From positions 89,501-153,500 of the forward strand of contig JAHBMJ010001328.1 in assembly GCA_018398765.1 (NCBI GenBank): a stretch of DNA of 64,000 nt, in the 5' to 3' direction. Below are positions 1-12,415 of this stretch, in pieces (positions within the stretch are counted from its first letter, which is position 1; every line of letters starts with the position of its first letter). The DNA comes from Chromera velia (Eukaryota > Sar > Chromeraceae). The notes under the pieces are model-generated. The model ran no database searches. It was not told the DNA's origin and saw only the letters and a list, made by a program, of their open reading frames with translations. The position numbers and the translations under genes are program-made.

Positions 1-137
1 AAGGGAGAGAGAGGGGGGGCGGGTGTGAGTCTAGACGATTTTCTTTGCTCGCTTATGCACGTCTGCTCCCTTGTGCAACACCTATCGGTATGGCGTTGAA
101 CCAATGAAATAAATCCCTCCCCCCGTCCACCCTGCAG

Positions 138-3100
138 AGACAGCGCTAACCTGAGGATCACAGGGAACGGCACAGTGGACGGACAGGTGTGTACATCCTG
201 ACTTTCTGGGGGGAGTGGGGGGAGGGTGGTGACAGTGAGGTGCGATCGAGGGGAGGGGCTGAGCGATCGAGAGATTTTTTGGATCATCTGCATGGATGCG
301 CATTTTTTTGTGAGGCTTTTCTTCTGTTTATGTGCACTTTTCTGATTTTGCATTGGGCTATACGTGTCTGTTTTTGTTTACGACTCGCACTGATGTGTCG
401 TCTGCCAGAACTCCAAGCCGTTCTAGGGATCACTTTTTAGCTCTACGAGTGTAGACACAAGAGGCAATCGAGTGAATCTTCGACGCGGGCTCAGCAAGAG
501 GGCCCATCTTTGTTTTCCTGTTTTCTTTTACCAGCACAATGCGTACGTACACAATGACCTGCCTGGCTGCCGTGCTGCTCACCGCATGATGGATGCAGGG
601 CTTCGACTTCTGGTGGCACGTTATTCTGACAGGGGACGACTACAGGTAGGTGGGCTGTCTGGCTTGTCTTGCTGCTTGTCAGTGGAGTGGGGTTGGAATT
701 TCTTACTGACTTATGGCCTTCTCGCCACAAGAGAGGAGGGTGAGACCGCAACAAACGAAAACAGGCAGACCAACGGTCAAAGGTTTCTTTTGGATTCCAA
801 AAGTCGTTGCCACTGCTTTTGTTTTCCCTTTTCTTCCCACCTCACCCTTGACGGTTTGAATCAAGAAACCACGATCCTGTCTGTCCCTGTTGGCTGGTGC
901 CCAAATTGTCGAATGGAGTCGTGCGTCTTCCGGTGCGGCCATGAGCGTGTGTGTCGCACGTGCACATCCCTCCCCTCCCCTCCCCTCCCCCCGCCCCTCG
1001 ATCGATCCGTGCACGGCATGCAGGCCCAATTTGTTCCACATCCACAATGTGACGAACATTCACATAGAAGGCCTGACCCTCCGGAACTCCCCCCGGTACC
1101 ACATAGAGATTATGGCCTTCGGGGCGACCATCAGGAAGATCAAAATCGATGTCGACATCACGAAACAAAAAGCCATGCAGAAGAAGGCAGCAGCAGCTGC
1201 TGCGGCCCGAGAATTTGACGTGAAGGGTCGCCGTGGCGTGAAGCCCTCCTGGCTTGAGAAATGGATCACCCGAATCGGTCTTCCCACCTTTCCCCTGAAC
1301 ACAGACGGCATCGACCCATACGGCCGAGACTTCCTCATAGAGGACTGCGAGATCACCTGCTTTGACGATGCGGTGGCTGTGAAACCCACGGGGCTTAATA
1401 GTTGGACCGGGTGAGTAGAGCGAATAGTGAACAAACATCGCTCTGCATTTGTTCTGTGAGAAGACAGATATGCTCATGGTTTCACTGGTCTTTCCCCTTC
1501 GCATCTCTCGCCGTCTTTCCGTCTGGAGAGAGGGAGAACCCCACTTCCTCTGCGTCGGTCCGTCTCTACCTGTCTGTCTGTCGTGTGGGTCCTTTGTCTG
1601 TTCGAATGTTTTTGCCTTGCTTTATTTTTGTTTCAAAAGGAAAAGGAAGAAAGAGGGAAAATAAAAAGTCACAAAGTCTGTCTTGGTGGTTGCCTGTGCA
1701 GTTTCGTTGTCTGACTCACTTCCCAGGAAACGACAAAGGAAGTGATGCATACAGTAAGAGGCAAAAAAGCAAGGTAGAAGGCAAGAACGAAAACGGAATT
1801 GAGGCTGGCTCAGTCGATGCCCTCCTTCCCTTCCTCCCTGCTTTTTTCTTATCTTTCCTTTGTTTCTTTCTGAACGAAAGCTCAAGAGGACATGGAGGCA
1901 AAATTTTGATGGACAGGACGAACGGTTCCCCTCCCTTCCTTGTGCTGGGTGAATTTGTCCCTCTGTTGTTTCATCGATTGTCTCTGCAGCTGCACGGAAA
2001 ACATCATGGTGCGCAACACCAAGGTCGTGTACGGAGTCGGCATGACCATCGGGTCGGTCAGTGGGGGGGGGCAGGGGGGTGCTGATCATGGTACCAACAT
2101 TCATCGAGGATCATCAACAGGAACCAGAGAGAACGATGCATTTCAAAAATTCTGTCGTATCTTCCCACTAAACGCATACACAAGTGGGTCCGTGCACATT
2201 TTCTTGCAGAACATCATGCACAGAGGGGACATGCCTTCCTCTCTGTGTGGATGTATGCACACTCGCAGGTCCGTCCCCCCCAACGAGAACGACCACTGTA
2301 TCCGGAACGTGACGTTTGAGAACATCACCTTCGACAGCCCGTTCAAGGCCATCTACATCAAGTCCAACCCTGGCAGCTCGGGGACCGGCATCGTGGAGGA
2401 CATTACCTATAGAAATATTGATGTCGGTTTCATATGGGGAGGGCTGAGCAAGTCTGGATTCCCCTCTGAGTGTACGGGTGTCGGGCGGGGAAGGGGGGGA
2501 CTGAGGGGGCTCGGGAGAGGAGAAACAGAGAAAGAGCAACACTTCTTTTTCACGTCTATGTTAGCGTTACCGTCATGGAATTTATGGTAACACGTTCCTT
2601 TTTTGCGCATGGATTCCCGCCACCTGCCGTCTGCTCTGCTTGATTATCTTTGTTTCCCTTGCCGCTCTTCCCCCTGCCTGTCTCTTCCCTTCCTTTCGTT
2701 TGTGGTTCATCTCTCTCCCGCCTCATTTCTTTTCTTCTGTTCTATGCCATTCTGTCTTTCTCCCCATGCTTCCTTCCTCCAGGTGAAGAACTCTGTCTGG
2801 ATGCCCATATGGATCGGACCCCAACAACAGCGGCAGCCGCACACAGAGGGAACGGGGTGCTCCTTCCTCTTCCCCTTCGCCAAGAAGTGCCCTGCACAGG
2901 TCGGAATTGAAGGAAGGAAAGGGAGCGGTAGTGGCTGGAGAAGGGTCTGACATTTTCTTCCTGTTCTCTTTCTTTCTGTCAAGTCATTTGTTTCCTTTCT
3001 CTGCGAAGAGAGTCTCCGACCTTAGTTGGTTGTCTGGCTCTTTGGTTCCGAACTTGCTTACCGAATGTGAATGCGTGATGAATTCACTTGGGTGGACATG

Positions 3101-3657
3101 GGGGCAGACAGTCTTTTTGTTGGTGTTTCTCTTTTGACGGCATGATTTTCCGACTTCAGACCTACGTGAAAAGGTCAGAAGATGTTCGTCTAGACTGCTG
3201 AAAACCAAAATTTGTGAAACACTCTAAGTTCATGCATGCACGGTGTCTGCAGCCCCTCGTGAGTGTCAAAAGAGTGACGCTGGAGAATATTCGGCTTCGA
3301 GGCTCCTGGCTTCTCCCCGGAGTCCTCCTTGCCGACAAGAACGCTCCGTGGGAGGATGTGGTGTTCAGGAACGTCTCCCACGAGGGTGCTCTGTGGGGGG
3401 GCAAATTCGGCCTCAGACAGACGTACTATTGCGACTCTGTGGGGGGCAGGATGGAGGGCAGCTCTCCTGGGGTCGGGGGCTCGGCCTGTCCGGACATGGT
3501 ATCCGTGCCTTTATTGGAAGAGGAGGGAGGAGAAGAGGAGGGGGGGTATGTGGATGAAGGGACTGTTTCTCATCTGGAAGATGTGTTTGAAGAAGAGGGA
3601 GAGGAGGAGAGCGGAGGGGAGGAGGACGCCAACTGGCCTTCTGAGTTGGTTGCGTAA
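138..3657 (+). CDS. GH28 polygalacturonase-like glycoside hydrolase (5' partial)
   Basis: Pectin-type glycan hydrolase fold (GH28, right-handed beta-helix), probably secreted, but the N-terminus lies outside the window. Exons joined by phase and family alignment: 138-186, 599-645, 1024-1410, 1990-2052, 2269-2422, 2783-2899, 3253-3657 (stop TAA), about 406 residues in total. Family landmarks in order: GTVDGQ, an FWW segment, LTLRNSP, NTDG (1298-1309), FDDAVAVK (Asp pair 1364-1369), then YGVGMTIGSV (2030-2058 region, across a splice site) and IYIKSN. The three catalytic aspartates of GH28 are therefore present, but the usual GHG reads GVG and the usual RIK reads YIK, so substrate or activity may differ from classic polygalacturonase. 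Exon 3 carries a Lys/Ala-rich insertion (seven alanines). The last ~50 residues are an acidic Glu/Gly-rich tail not typical of the family. The frame is clean throughout. Confidence 0.9.
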
Positions 3658-3942
3658 CTCAGGGTGTTCACTTCACTTAATTGTTTTCTAATTAATGCTG
3701 CCAGCAGTCTCTTCTAACCTGTCGAACACAGAGAACGCAGGCGTGAGTGAGAGAATGAGAGACAGAGACAAAGAGAGGGGCCAACGACAAGGGGGTGGGG
3801 GGGGGACTCCGTGCTGCCCCTGTCATCGTCGGTGACAATCTATCGATGCATGGTGGGTGGGCGCCTTTCTGTACAATATCACCCGAATCTTCGCGCATAC
3901 ACTTTCTGTTCTTCGTTGTCTTCCAATTGAAGAGAACTGTCT

Positions 3943-3980
<38 letters not shown>

Positions 3981-4002
3981 CCTGTCTCTGTCTCTGTCTC
4001 TG
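3943..4002 (+). repeat. (TG)n then TCTCTG microsatellite
   Basis: About 18 TG units followed by CTCTGT repeats, some 285 bp downstream of the GH28 stop. It reads GT/CT on the strand of the neighbouring gene, like the intronic tracts elsewhere in the window. Confidence 0.95.
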
Positions 4003-5015
4003 CCTCAACTGTTTTTTTCTGTACATGTCCTCACCCTTCGATTCCGGACTGATTTTTCTATGTCTGTCCTATAATTAATTGCCAACCGACTGCCATTCCC
4101 AGTGAAAGTCTGACTGTGAGGCGCCCCTGTAAGTGCCAACAGGAATTCTGGGATCTGGGTGAGGGCCGGGGCGGGCGCTCCAAGTGGTATTAATAGAAGA
4201 AGGAGAAGAAAGGTTAATTGTCGGTTTCTTTTGTTGATTTGCGGAACTCTTGCCTGCTCTAAGAAAGAATTTGTGCGGAACACATCCACGTAAAGTGATT
4301 AGACACCCTTTCGACCAACTCAGCCCTCGGCCCACACAAATCAATTGAATTCTCGAAGCTGAGTGCGATAACATGAATATACATTGCGTGAAACAGGGGG
4401 AAAAAAAGCAAATTTTACTGTTTTTGCACGATATAAAGAACTATTAATTGCATGCATGCGCCACATTGATTGGTTTGTCAGGTTTGATAGTGGAGTGTGG
4501 AACAAGTGGTATGAAAGTGGACTTAAAACAATTTAAATCTAGATTTCATTTTTTTTTTTTTGAAACTGCATTTTAACATCCGTTCCTAGGCACGTCCGCC
4601 TCATTCTTAATCTTCCATCCGTCTACGCAACAGTGCAACACCCTTGGCTATACATTGTAATACTCTAAGTTCTATTTGATCGATCAGTCTTTTATGGTTC
4701 AGTCGTCCATAAGGATGAGTGCACTGCTGAATCCCCCCATCTCTCGGATTCTCTCCCCTTTTGCCTGAATAGCCTCACGTGCCTCTGATGCACGCACTTG
4801 CTGCCTAGATTTAAATAGTAGCGCTTGAAGTGTTTTCATAATTTTAATTTAAAGTGATGTCAACATGTTCAAGTTTTTAATTTTTGAGTTGACTTTCACC
4901 TATAGGATTCTTTTCTATCACTCAATCAAATCAATCAATTAATCAATCTATAAAGTTACTAAAATGTCGTGACTTGCCAAACCCTATAGATGCCTATGAG
5001 GTCGCATGAGAGAGA

Positions 5016-5110
5016 GAGCTAGCAGCGAAAGCAGTAATCAGGACAGAAGGAAGAGACGAAAGACGTATAGGCCGAATACTACAAACAAACTTTAAGTCAA
5101 TGCCCCCCCC
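5016..5110 (+). repeat. Dispersed repeat, copy 1
   Basis: Similar in sequence and order to 48975-49070. Both begin GAGCTAGCAGCGA, contain CAGGACAGAAGGAA, and end AAACAAACTTTAAGTCAATG followed by a C run. The middle differs by several substitutions and small indels. It looks like one end of a transposable element family, but no coding part is visible here. Confidence 0.75.
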
Positions 5111-6227
5111 TATAGACGCCTATTCAAAGGCTCCGGGTAGTAGTATTCTAGGCTGACGGCGATGGATTATGATGATGATAGATGGTAATGAAAATCTAGC
5201 ATAAAATTAAGACTCACTTAGCTTAATTTACCGGCTTATTTAAAGCCTTATTATCATTTACTCAATTGTACAGTACTAGTGGATTGAATATATGACGGGC
5301 AACTTCAAAGTACGTCAGGGTGACAGCCCTGAATGGAAGCCACCGCGTCCGCTCTGCGGCTCTGGACTCTTTTGCAGAACCCCAAGGGACACGCAGGTTC
5401 TCACAGGAAGCACACCAACGACTATAGACCATTATAGACCAACGACAGGGAGCGCAGAACACAAAGTGACTGTCTTAGCCTGCCAAATATCTTTAGCAGA
5501 CAAAAACAAGGGAATTTACAGAGAAGGGCATGACAATGTGAATATCTGTCAGACACACAAGGTGGGTAAGTGTCCAAGGCAGCTCTTGAAGTCCAAAGGG
5601 ATGCTGGAACGCTCGCACAAACCTAGGCAAATAACATCCCGAAAGCAGCACTTTTGTTCTCGTCCCAAACTCCTGACATGTCTTCTTTGCTTTGCGACAC
5701 ATCATTCTAAAACAAAAAGTGAAGCCGATGTCTAAGAGAGGAAAGGAAGCAGAACAGCGAAGCTGGGTGGCCATGCAGTCAGACCATTTTGTTTTTCTTT
5801 GTCTCAGGCTGTCAGCATATGCAGTCTGATAGTTGAAAAACAGGAAGACACGATTGGTCAACCGGTTTTCGCCCTTCAGATGCATCCAAGAGTCAAGATT
5901 AATTGAGCAAATGAGTGCCTGTGCTTTCAGGGAGCAAGGGGCACCAGCATACAGGTGAAGAAGGAAAAAAAGGAATAAACAGGAAACCAACCAACAAACA
6001 GACAAGCAAAAACAAAAAAGGAGAAGGGAAAAGGAGTAGAGGAGGCCTCAGGTTAAGAAGCAAGAACCACAGGCAGTCATGCATGAATTCCATGTTTGTC
6101 GGCTGTCTGCCTCTCCTCGGAACCGCGCTCTTCTCCCCCGGTCTTCTGCCTGTTTCCCTGTCTGTCCTGATGTACTGTTGCATGATCGATCTTGGTGTAC
6201 GCAGCGAATTGGGAGACTGCAAGTTGA

Positions 6228-9200
6228 TTACCTGCGCCGTCTCAGCTGCCCATTGGTTTTTTCGGGGTGGGGGGGAGGGGGGATGAGGGACGTCTGGGGG
6301 GGTTCAGTGGAGGGTAGTGTGAGCGGGGTAGCTGGGCCTGAAGAGACTTGGGGGGTTTCTGTGGTAGTTACAGTCTCATGGCCTGTGTGTGCGAGTACAG
6401 GCGCAAAGAGAAAGAGACGGAGGCTTTGGAGGAGAGAAACAACGAACTCCCGCCATGCGGACCGGTCCATCCGTGTCCGTCCAAGCCTCGACCTCAAGTC
6501 CCATATCTCATCAAATTCTTCCAGGACCTGCCGGACCTTTTCATCCGACCCCCCTTGTTTGTCTGGGTGGCTCTTCAAGAGGTTCTCTCTGTACTTCTTC
6601 TTCACAAAAGAGTCATCCACTCCAGTATCCAGGTCGTACTTTGCACACAACTCGGAAAGACGTCTCTGCACTCTCTCTTCTTCTGCCCGAGCTTCCGCCC
6701 TTCTTGCGCGAAGCCTCCACAACCACCGAACAGCCAGAGCGCCCAGCGTAGCGGCCACTGGCGCCGCAATGAACGGCGCGACCACTGCGAAGGCCCCTGC
6801 TGACAGAGACGTCATGCCCCCGGTTGCTGCGGCGGCGCCCAAGGCTGCTTCCCCCGCAACCCCTGCCGCCCATGCAGCTGCGCATCCTGTACTGGCTCCC
6901 ACAACATTTTCCGTCACCCTTCCTGCTAGTTGGTCTCTCGTCGTGACAGTGCCGTCATTCGGGTTTCGGTAGGCCTGTACGGCGCGCACTGTCTGCACTG
7001 TCCTGTCAATCACACAACCCACCGATGCCGCAGAGATCTTCCCCGCAAGGGCCGCTGCCGCGTTCCATCCAACACGAGAGCATACAGCCTCCGCAGCAGT
7101 CGGGACAAAGGGAGCGGCTTGCTGAACGCAGCCCCCCAACGTGTCCCCAACCCGCTCGTACACACCTCTTTGATCTCCCGGGTGCCCCACGCACTCGCGG
7201 ATTGCAGTTGCACCTGCCACCACTGCCGCGGCACCCCCCACCACCGGAGTGCGCCGCGCTCCCATGGCAACGGCTGTGGCGACGTTGGAGGCGATGTTGC
7301 AAGCAGCAGGCACGAGGTAGGCAGACGCAGGGGCAGCAGACTGAGGAGGGGGGTCGTCTACCGGACTTGCGAGGGGCAGGCCCGAGACAAGAGGAATGCT
7401 TTCCGTCTCGGCGGAGGGAGAGGGATCCCAGGATGCAGACTGGCTGCTGTCAGAATGACCGCCAGTGGGGATCTCTGTGCCCCCTTGCGGTTGGGAAGAA
7501 GCGGCTGGTGGAAGGCTGCAGGTGCACGCCTGTCTGCTGGATACGGCCCGACCCGTACAGACGTCACATGGAGGGGGCCCGTCAGTCTGCTGTGTTGCTG
7601 TCTCCTCTGGAATTGTGAAGAGTGAGGGCCCTCTGCCTGTATGGCTTGCACCTGTCGAGCTACCCTTATCTGCTTCTCCTCCTGTATCCTCCTTTTTGCA
7701 TCCCCTCTTTCTGTTCGGCTTCTCCTCTGCACTACCCAAGACTTCCTTCGGTCTCGAGCCTCTCGTCGTTGCAAAGCGAAGAGCCTCTGCTGCGATGGAG
7801 GCCCCCGCAGCGATTGCAATTCCCCCAGGCATGGACTTCCCCTGCGAGAGGAATTCTACTGCCGTGCCGTTCGCAAAAGCCTCACCCATGGCTATCAACC
7901 CCGTTGTGACACGGGAGCCAGCAGTAAGCGAAGACTGCTTGCTGGTGCTTTCCTGATGGTCGGAAGGGGAGAGCTTCTCCTCTAGGTGACTGGCAAAACC
8001 TGCCCCCAGATGAGAACCCAAAGACGCCGCAGCTCTTGCTGAGCCTCCACTGAGGAGCATTTGGGTCTCCTTTGTCTCTGCCGGCTTCTCCTGAACAGGC
8101 GCCCCTGTTTCGTCAAATCTCTCAACTCTGTTGGTTGAGGTGCGTTGATGGTAGAAGACCCCTGCCTGTGTGTCTACTGTCTGAGTTGTGCGGAGGAACA
8201 GAGAACCGACAGTCTCGTTCTCTTGTGCGTCTACGGGTGCGGTCTTTGAGAGGGGAAAAGAGGGGGGGTCGGAGTCGGGAGAGACAGAATCGGGGTTTGC
8301 GGGGACCTCAGTCTCCCAGTGTGTCTCCTGCGTGTACTGTCTGAACTCTGAGACCGTCTCTGTTCTCTGGTCGTTCAGGAGACAGCTCTTGCTCTGCCAT
8401 GAGGCTTCCTCTGTTCGGGAGTTCTCGAGAATTCCCTGCATTCACACATTATTGATGTGTCAGTGAATTCCTTTGCATCTCCTCATGCACATTCGTAGAT
8501 CACCTAGAAGGTTTGCAAGCTTTCGACCTTTCCCTCAGAAGGAAGGAAAGGGAAATGAAATGAAATAAAAGCAATGGCAAGACGGCATGGAGTCTGGTCA
8601 TCTGCTTCCTTTCCTGTCCGGTCACATAAGAAGGCCTGGGCACTCAGAGTGAAAAAGCAATCCATTTTTAGAGTGAATTGGTAATGGCAAAGTGGTTCCG
8701 CAGTGAAGACTACTTGTCACACAGTAACCCTTCTTCCCGGCAGCATGCAACGCCATAAATGGGAGGAACGTGAAGTCCGATTTGAAAGGCAAAACATGTG
8801 CAGGAGGAACAAAGAAAGAAAGAATACATGCAGGGCGGACCTCGTCAATCCTCATGTGCTTCACAGGCAAAGCAGGCGGGACCCCGGAATCGGAAGACCC
8901 CGCATTTACGTCCTGAGGTGCGACGTTCTTGCTGTGGTCTTGGTGTTGTGTCCTCCTGACGAGGCTTCTCTCTGAGTATCCCGACGATCCGTCCGCCACC
9001 CTGGTCCTCTGGAGGAACTCCGAGGGGTTCTCTGCCTGCACTCTGTCTGTGAACCTGGTGACGACCTCCTTCGGGTCGTATCGAATCTGGGAATCGTCGA
9101 GGGTTCTCTCCTGCAGAGGCACGGAGGTCTGCAGGGCGGCGTCGAAGTCAAGAAGGTCAGAGGAGGAAGCCTCAGCGACCTGGGCGTCGAAACTGCCCAC

Positions 9201-12200
9201 CACAAAGTTCTGTCTCGTCCTCCTGAAAGAGGCTTGGAGGGTGTGATCTTGAGAGGATTCAAAGGCCTGCACGGACTCGGAAACAACCTCCAGGTCCCCT
9301 GACAACAACGTGAAGGCACCCACAGCCGCCAGCGTGTCGATCCTGGAGGTGCCGCTCTCGACGTCCACACTGCTCTTCACCGCAGTCTCGTGAACCTTGG
9401 CGTACGTGTCCGTATCCACGTGCCCTGTGATGCCCTCAAGCTCCACCTTCTCACGGAGCCGCGCAGAAGCCAACGCCGCCCCATCCTCCCGAGTCGTGAC
9501 ACTGCGGATCGATGCGGCGCGTTCCTTGGCCTCTTCTGACCTGCCCTTCTCGCTGTGGTCCGTGTACACGCCGGCCTCCGCGGTCTTCTTGTGGGTCACC
9601 TGCATGCAGGAGAAATCAAAAAGGTGGGGGAGAAGATAAATTGCGTAACATTAGTGCGTGCTCGGGGTTGATGTGTCGGGGGGAGTGCGTGACAGGAGAA
9701 AGAAGCAGAGACAGAGGAGATGTACCACACGGAAGAAGATGCATGGGAGAAAGAGCGGAAGAGGAAAGAGCCGGGGATGTATCTAGTAAGAGCAGAGAGA
9801 GAGATTGCATCCACCGAAAGAAAACACAAGCCACTGAGACGCACGCGATTTGAGTCAGACTGACAGTTTGCTGGTCGCCTTCAATGGACGTTTGCGGGTC
9901 GAAGTCGACGTCCGTCTGGTAGACTCCCATAACCTCCGAGGAGACGGCAATCGGATCCTTCGGCTGTCTCAAGTTTTCGGTTTCCGTTCTCACTCGCACC
10001 ATCTCATTCTCGGTCTTCGTCACAACGGTTCCCTCTCCCTTTGACTCGTGAGTACGAGAGAGGAGAGCTGAACCGTCTTCCTTAGACTGAATGATCGTCT
10101 TCACTCTCTCATCCTTCAGGACTGCCCCATTCTCTCTCCTCTCCCCCCGACCAAAGTGGTTCGTATAATGCTTTGTCCTCCGAAATTTTCTCTTTTTCTC
10201 GAGATCCTCTGTGCGCAAATCACGAAAGGCCTGTTCCCTTTCGTGAGTCTGCACTGTCTCCTCTCTGATCCCGTCCTCCAGCGTTCTCTGAGAGTAGCCC
10301 TCGTTCTTCTTCTCGTGAGATACACCCTCCTCCCACATCTTGTTCTCGATTCGCTTGCTCAGTCCGAAGACCTTCTTGTCAATCGTCAAACAGTGCTGCT
10401 TCTCGAGAATGTACTCAGTGCGACCCTCTCCGCTGAGACGGTCCAGGGCAATCTCAGAGGGCTGCACAGTCTCCTGCGGCATCTGGGGACCGCCTGAAGG
10501 CGCTGCTGCCTGACCTTCAGGGAGGGTCGGGGTTTGCCCTGAAGAGGTCGCGTCTTGAAGAGAAAAGGGGCCCGCGAGGGCTTGAAGGGGGAGGTTCTGC
10601 ACGACTTGGAGTGCTTTCCCGTCTGTGCGACGTTCGAAGGTCCACCGAACCTCCCGAGACCTCCAGGCAGGGAGGACGCGCACCGTTGTCTGTCTGTCCC
10701 CTAGAGTCGAACTCCACTTCATCTCTCCCTTGAACTCTCTCTGCCATGTCTGCACAAACGTCAGCTCCCCTTCCTGCCACATCACAGGTTCTGCGACTTC
10801 CCTCCCCGAAGAGAGTGTCAACGACCCTCGCGCAAGACCCATGAAGTCTCCATGCGCACCCACCCCGCTGTCCTGTCGGTGAATCGTCTGACCCTTTCGC
10901 GTATACACGGACGTCTCTCGCTGTCTGTGTACCCCCACATTCACACCAGCGACGTTCACGCTGAGGTCGTCACTGAGAGCAACAGAGTTTTGCACCCTCC
11001 TGCTCCCTATCCCCACCAACCTTCCGTTCGCGACCGTCCCGTGCCGCCCGAAATTCACGGGGGCCCATTGCTCCAGGGCCACATTCACAGCGCCCTCAAC
11101 AAGAGCGCGTGCTGCCCCCTCATCATTCCCGTGCAACAGGGCGAGGGTCGCAGAGACGGCAGAAGACGCAACAGTCGACGCGCTCCCTCCAAAGACCTCA
11201 TTCATTCTCTCAGTGAGCAGCGACTGAGTGAAACCCGCTGCATAAGCCTCTGCGGCTTGCACCATGATCCTCTCCGCTGTCGGTTTCGACTCGCGCGTGT
11301 TCACCACCAGGCGGATGACGTTCCCAGCCACCGAGGCCGTCGCAGAGTCACGTGCCTGCCGGAGGTGCACCTCCAGTCGGATCCGCGTGTCTCGAAGGGA
11401 CGTCTGTGGCAGAGGCCGCCCCCCCTCGTCCTTGTCGACAAAGTCCATCACAGCCTCTCCCACTAGGACATTCTCTGTGTGACCCATAGTGTCCGGACCT
11501 CCCTGGACGCTCTGGGGGTCTGGAGCTGTTGCGGTCTGGGTGGGGTCCAGAACGGCCGGGGGGGGACCGGACTGGGTCTCGTTACCTGTTAGAGGAGGCT
11601 GCAAACACGTGTAGGTGAAGAGGTGCGAGGGAGTGAAATTCAACAGGGGGGTCTGACTCAGGTTTTTCTGGATAGACGAAAACGGAGATTTTATCAAGTC
11701 GGACTTTTTGCGGAGGGAAACAAACACGCTCTATTCTCCAAGACCACTGAAGGCAACCAACCTTCTGAACAGGCGAGATCTGCTGAGATGACGTTGCGCC
11801 GTCTCTTCCTTGTGCGTGCCCCCTTGGGGGACTCTCGGAAGATCCCGTCACCTGGGGATGAGACGCCGTGGCACCGTTTCTGTCTGCTGCCTGTCCATCA
11901 ATCTCGGACAGCCGCGCACGGAGCTTTGCTTCTGCCTCCTCCTGGCTCTCGCACCGCGCTCCTTGCCGAATCCACTCTTCCAACCGTGCCTTTGTGTGCT
12001 GATGGCAGTCTATCTCCTTCTGTATCTGGTTACTGCGCAGTGCCGCGAACGCACCGTCGAACACTGAGTCGAGAGGATCGGAGGAAGCCCCGTTGAACTC
12101 CATACCAGAGACCCATTTTCCGCCCGCCTGCTCGAACCACCGAGGTTCAACCTCGAGAGCTTGAGCAAGGGGGTGGGGGCCCGAGGCTGTGGTGGCTCCA

Positions 12201-12415
12201 GATGGGTCAACGAAGAGGTCCTTGTTGTCAATAAGGTCGTAGTCATACTGAATCTTTGTGCCCTCTAAGTCTTGGATTTTCCTGTCAAGCTTCGAAACTT
12301 CTTCTCGAAGACGTGTCTGGATGTCTGGTCGGCAGGCAAATTGTCCGCGAGGAAGCGTCTCCTCGCGGTCTCTCTGAGGAGACGGCTGCTTTTTTGAGCC
12401 ATCAGAATTGTCCAT
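6228..12415 (-). CDS. Giant Gly/Ala-rich J-domain (DnaJ-like) protein
   Basis: Probable Hsp70 co-chaperone, partner unknown. Exons on the minus strand, all joined in phase 0: 12415-11762, 11598-9865, 9599-about 8865, 8435-6228 (stop), giving about 1,776 residues. The third donor could instead lie ~18 bp further on. The J domain lies near residues 1,635-1,695: it has the FVKKKYRENLL helix, then HPDKQGG (HPD codons at 6561-6569) and an amphipathic helix after it. Immediately upstream are Ala/Gly-rich hydrophobic stretches (AAATGG, VVAPFIAAPVAATLGALAV) that resemble glycine-zipper membrane segments, then a basic WRLRARRAEAR linker. A short Pro/Thr-rich tail ending in RRRR follows. Exon 1 has a charged coiled-coil-like N-terminus (LREEVSKLDRKIQDLEG). 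The middle ~1,000 residues match no family I know. No frame breaks. ATG at 12415 is chosen because it opens the exon frame and no better upstream start was seen. Confidence 0.83.

Larger units (their letters stand above)
3658..6227. other. Intergenic, no supported gene
   Basis: Between the GH28 stop and the J-protein stop. It holds a TG microsatellite just 3' of the GH28 gene, AT-rich sequence around 4370-5280, and one copy of a dispersed repeat at 5016-5110. A hydrophobic minus-strand frame at 5493-6005 has no family features, and I do not call it. Confidence 0.6.

Noticed and set aside
472-1218. 248-codon frame over the GH28 introns
   Set aside because: It runs through introns and in a different frame from the GH28 exon 3.
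5493-6005. Hydrophobic 170-codon minus-strand frame
   Set aside because: No family motif. Hydrophobicity comes from purine-rich low-complexity DNA on the other strand, and no splice context supports it.
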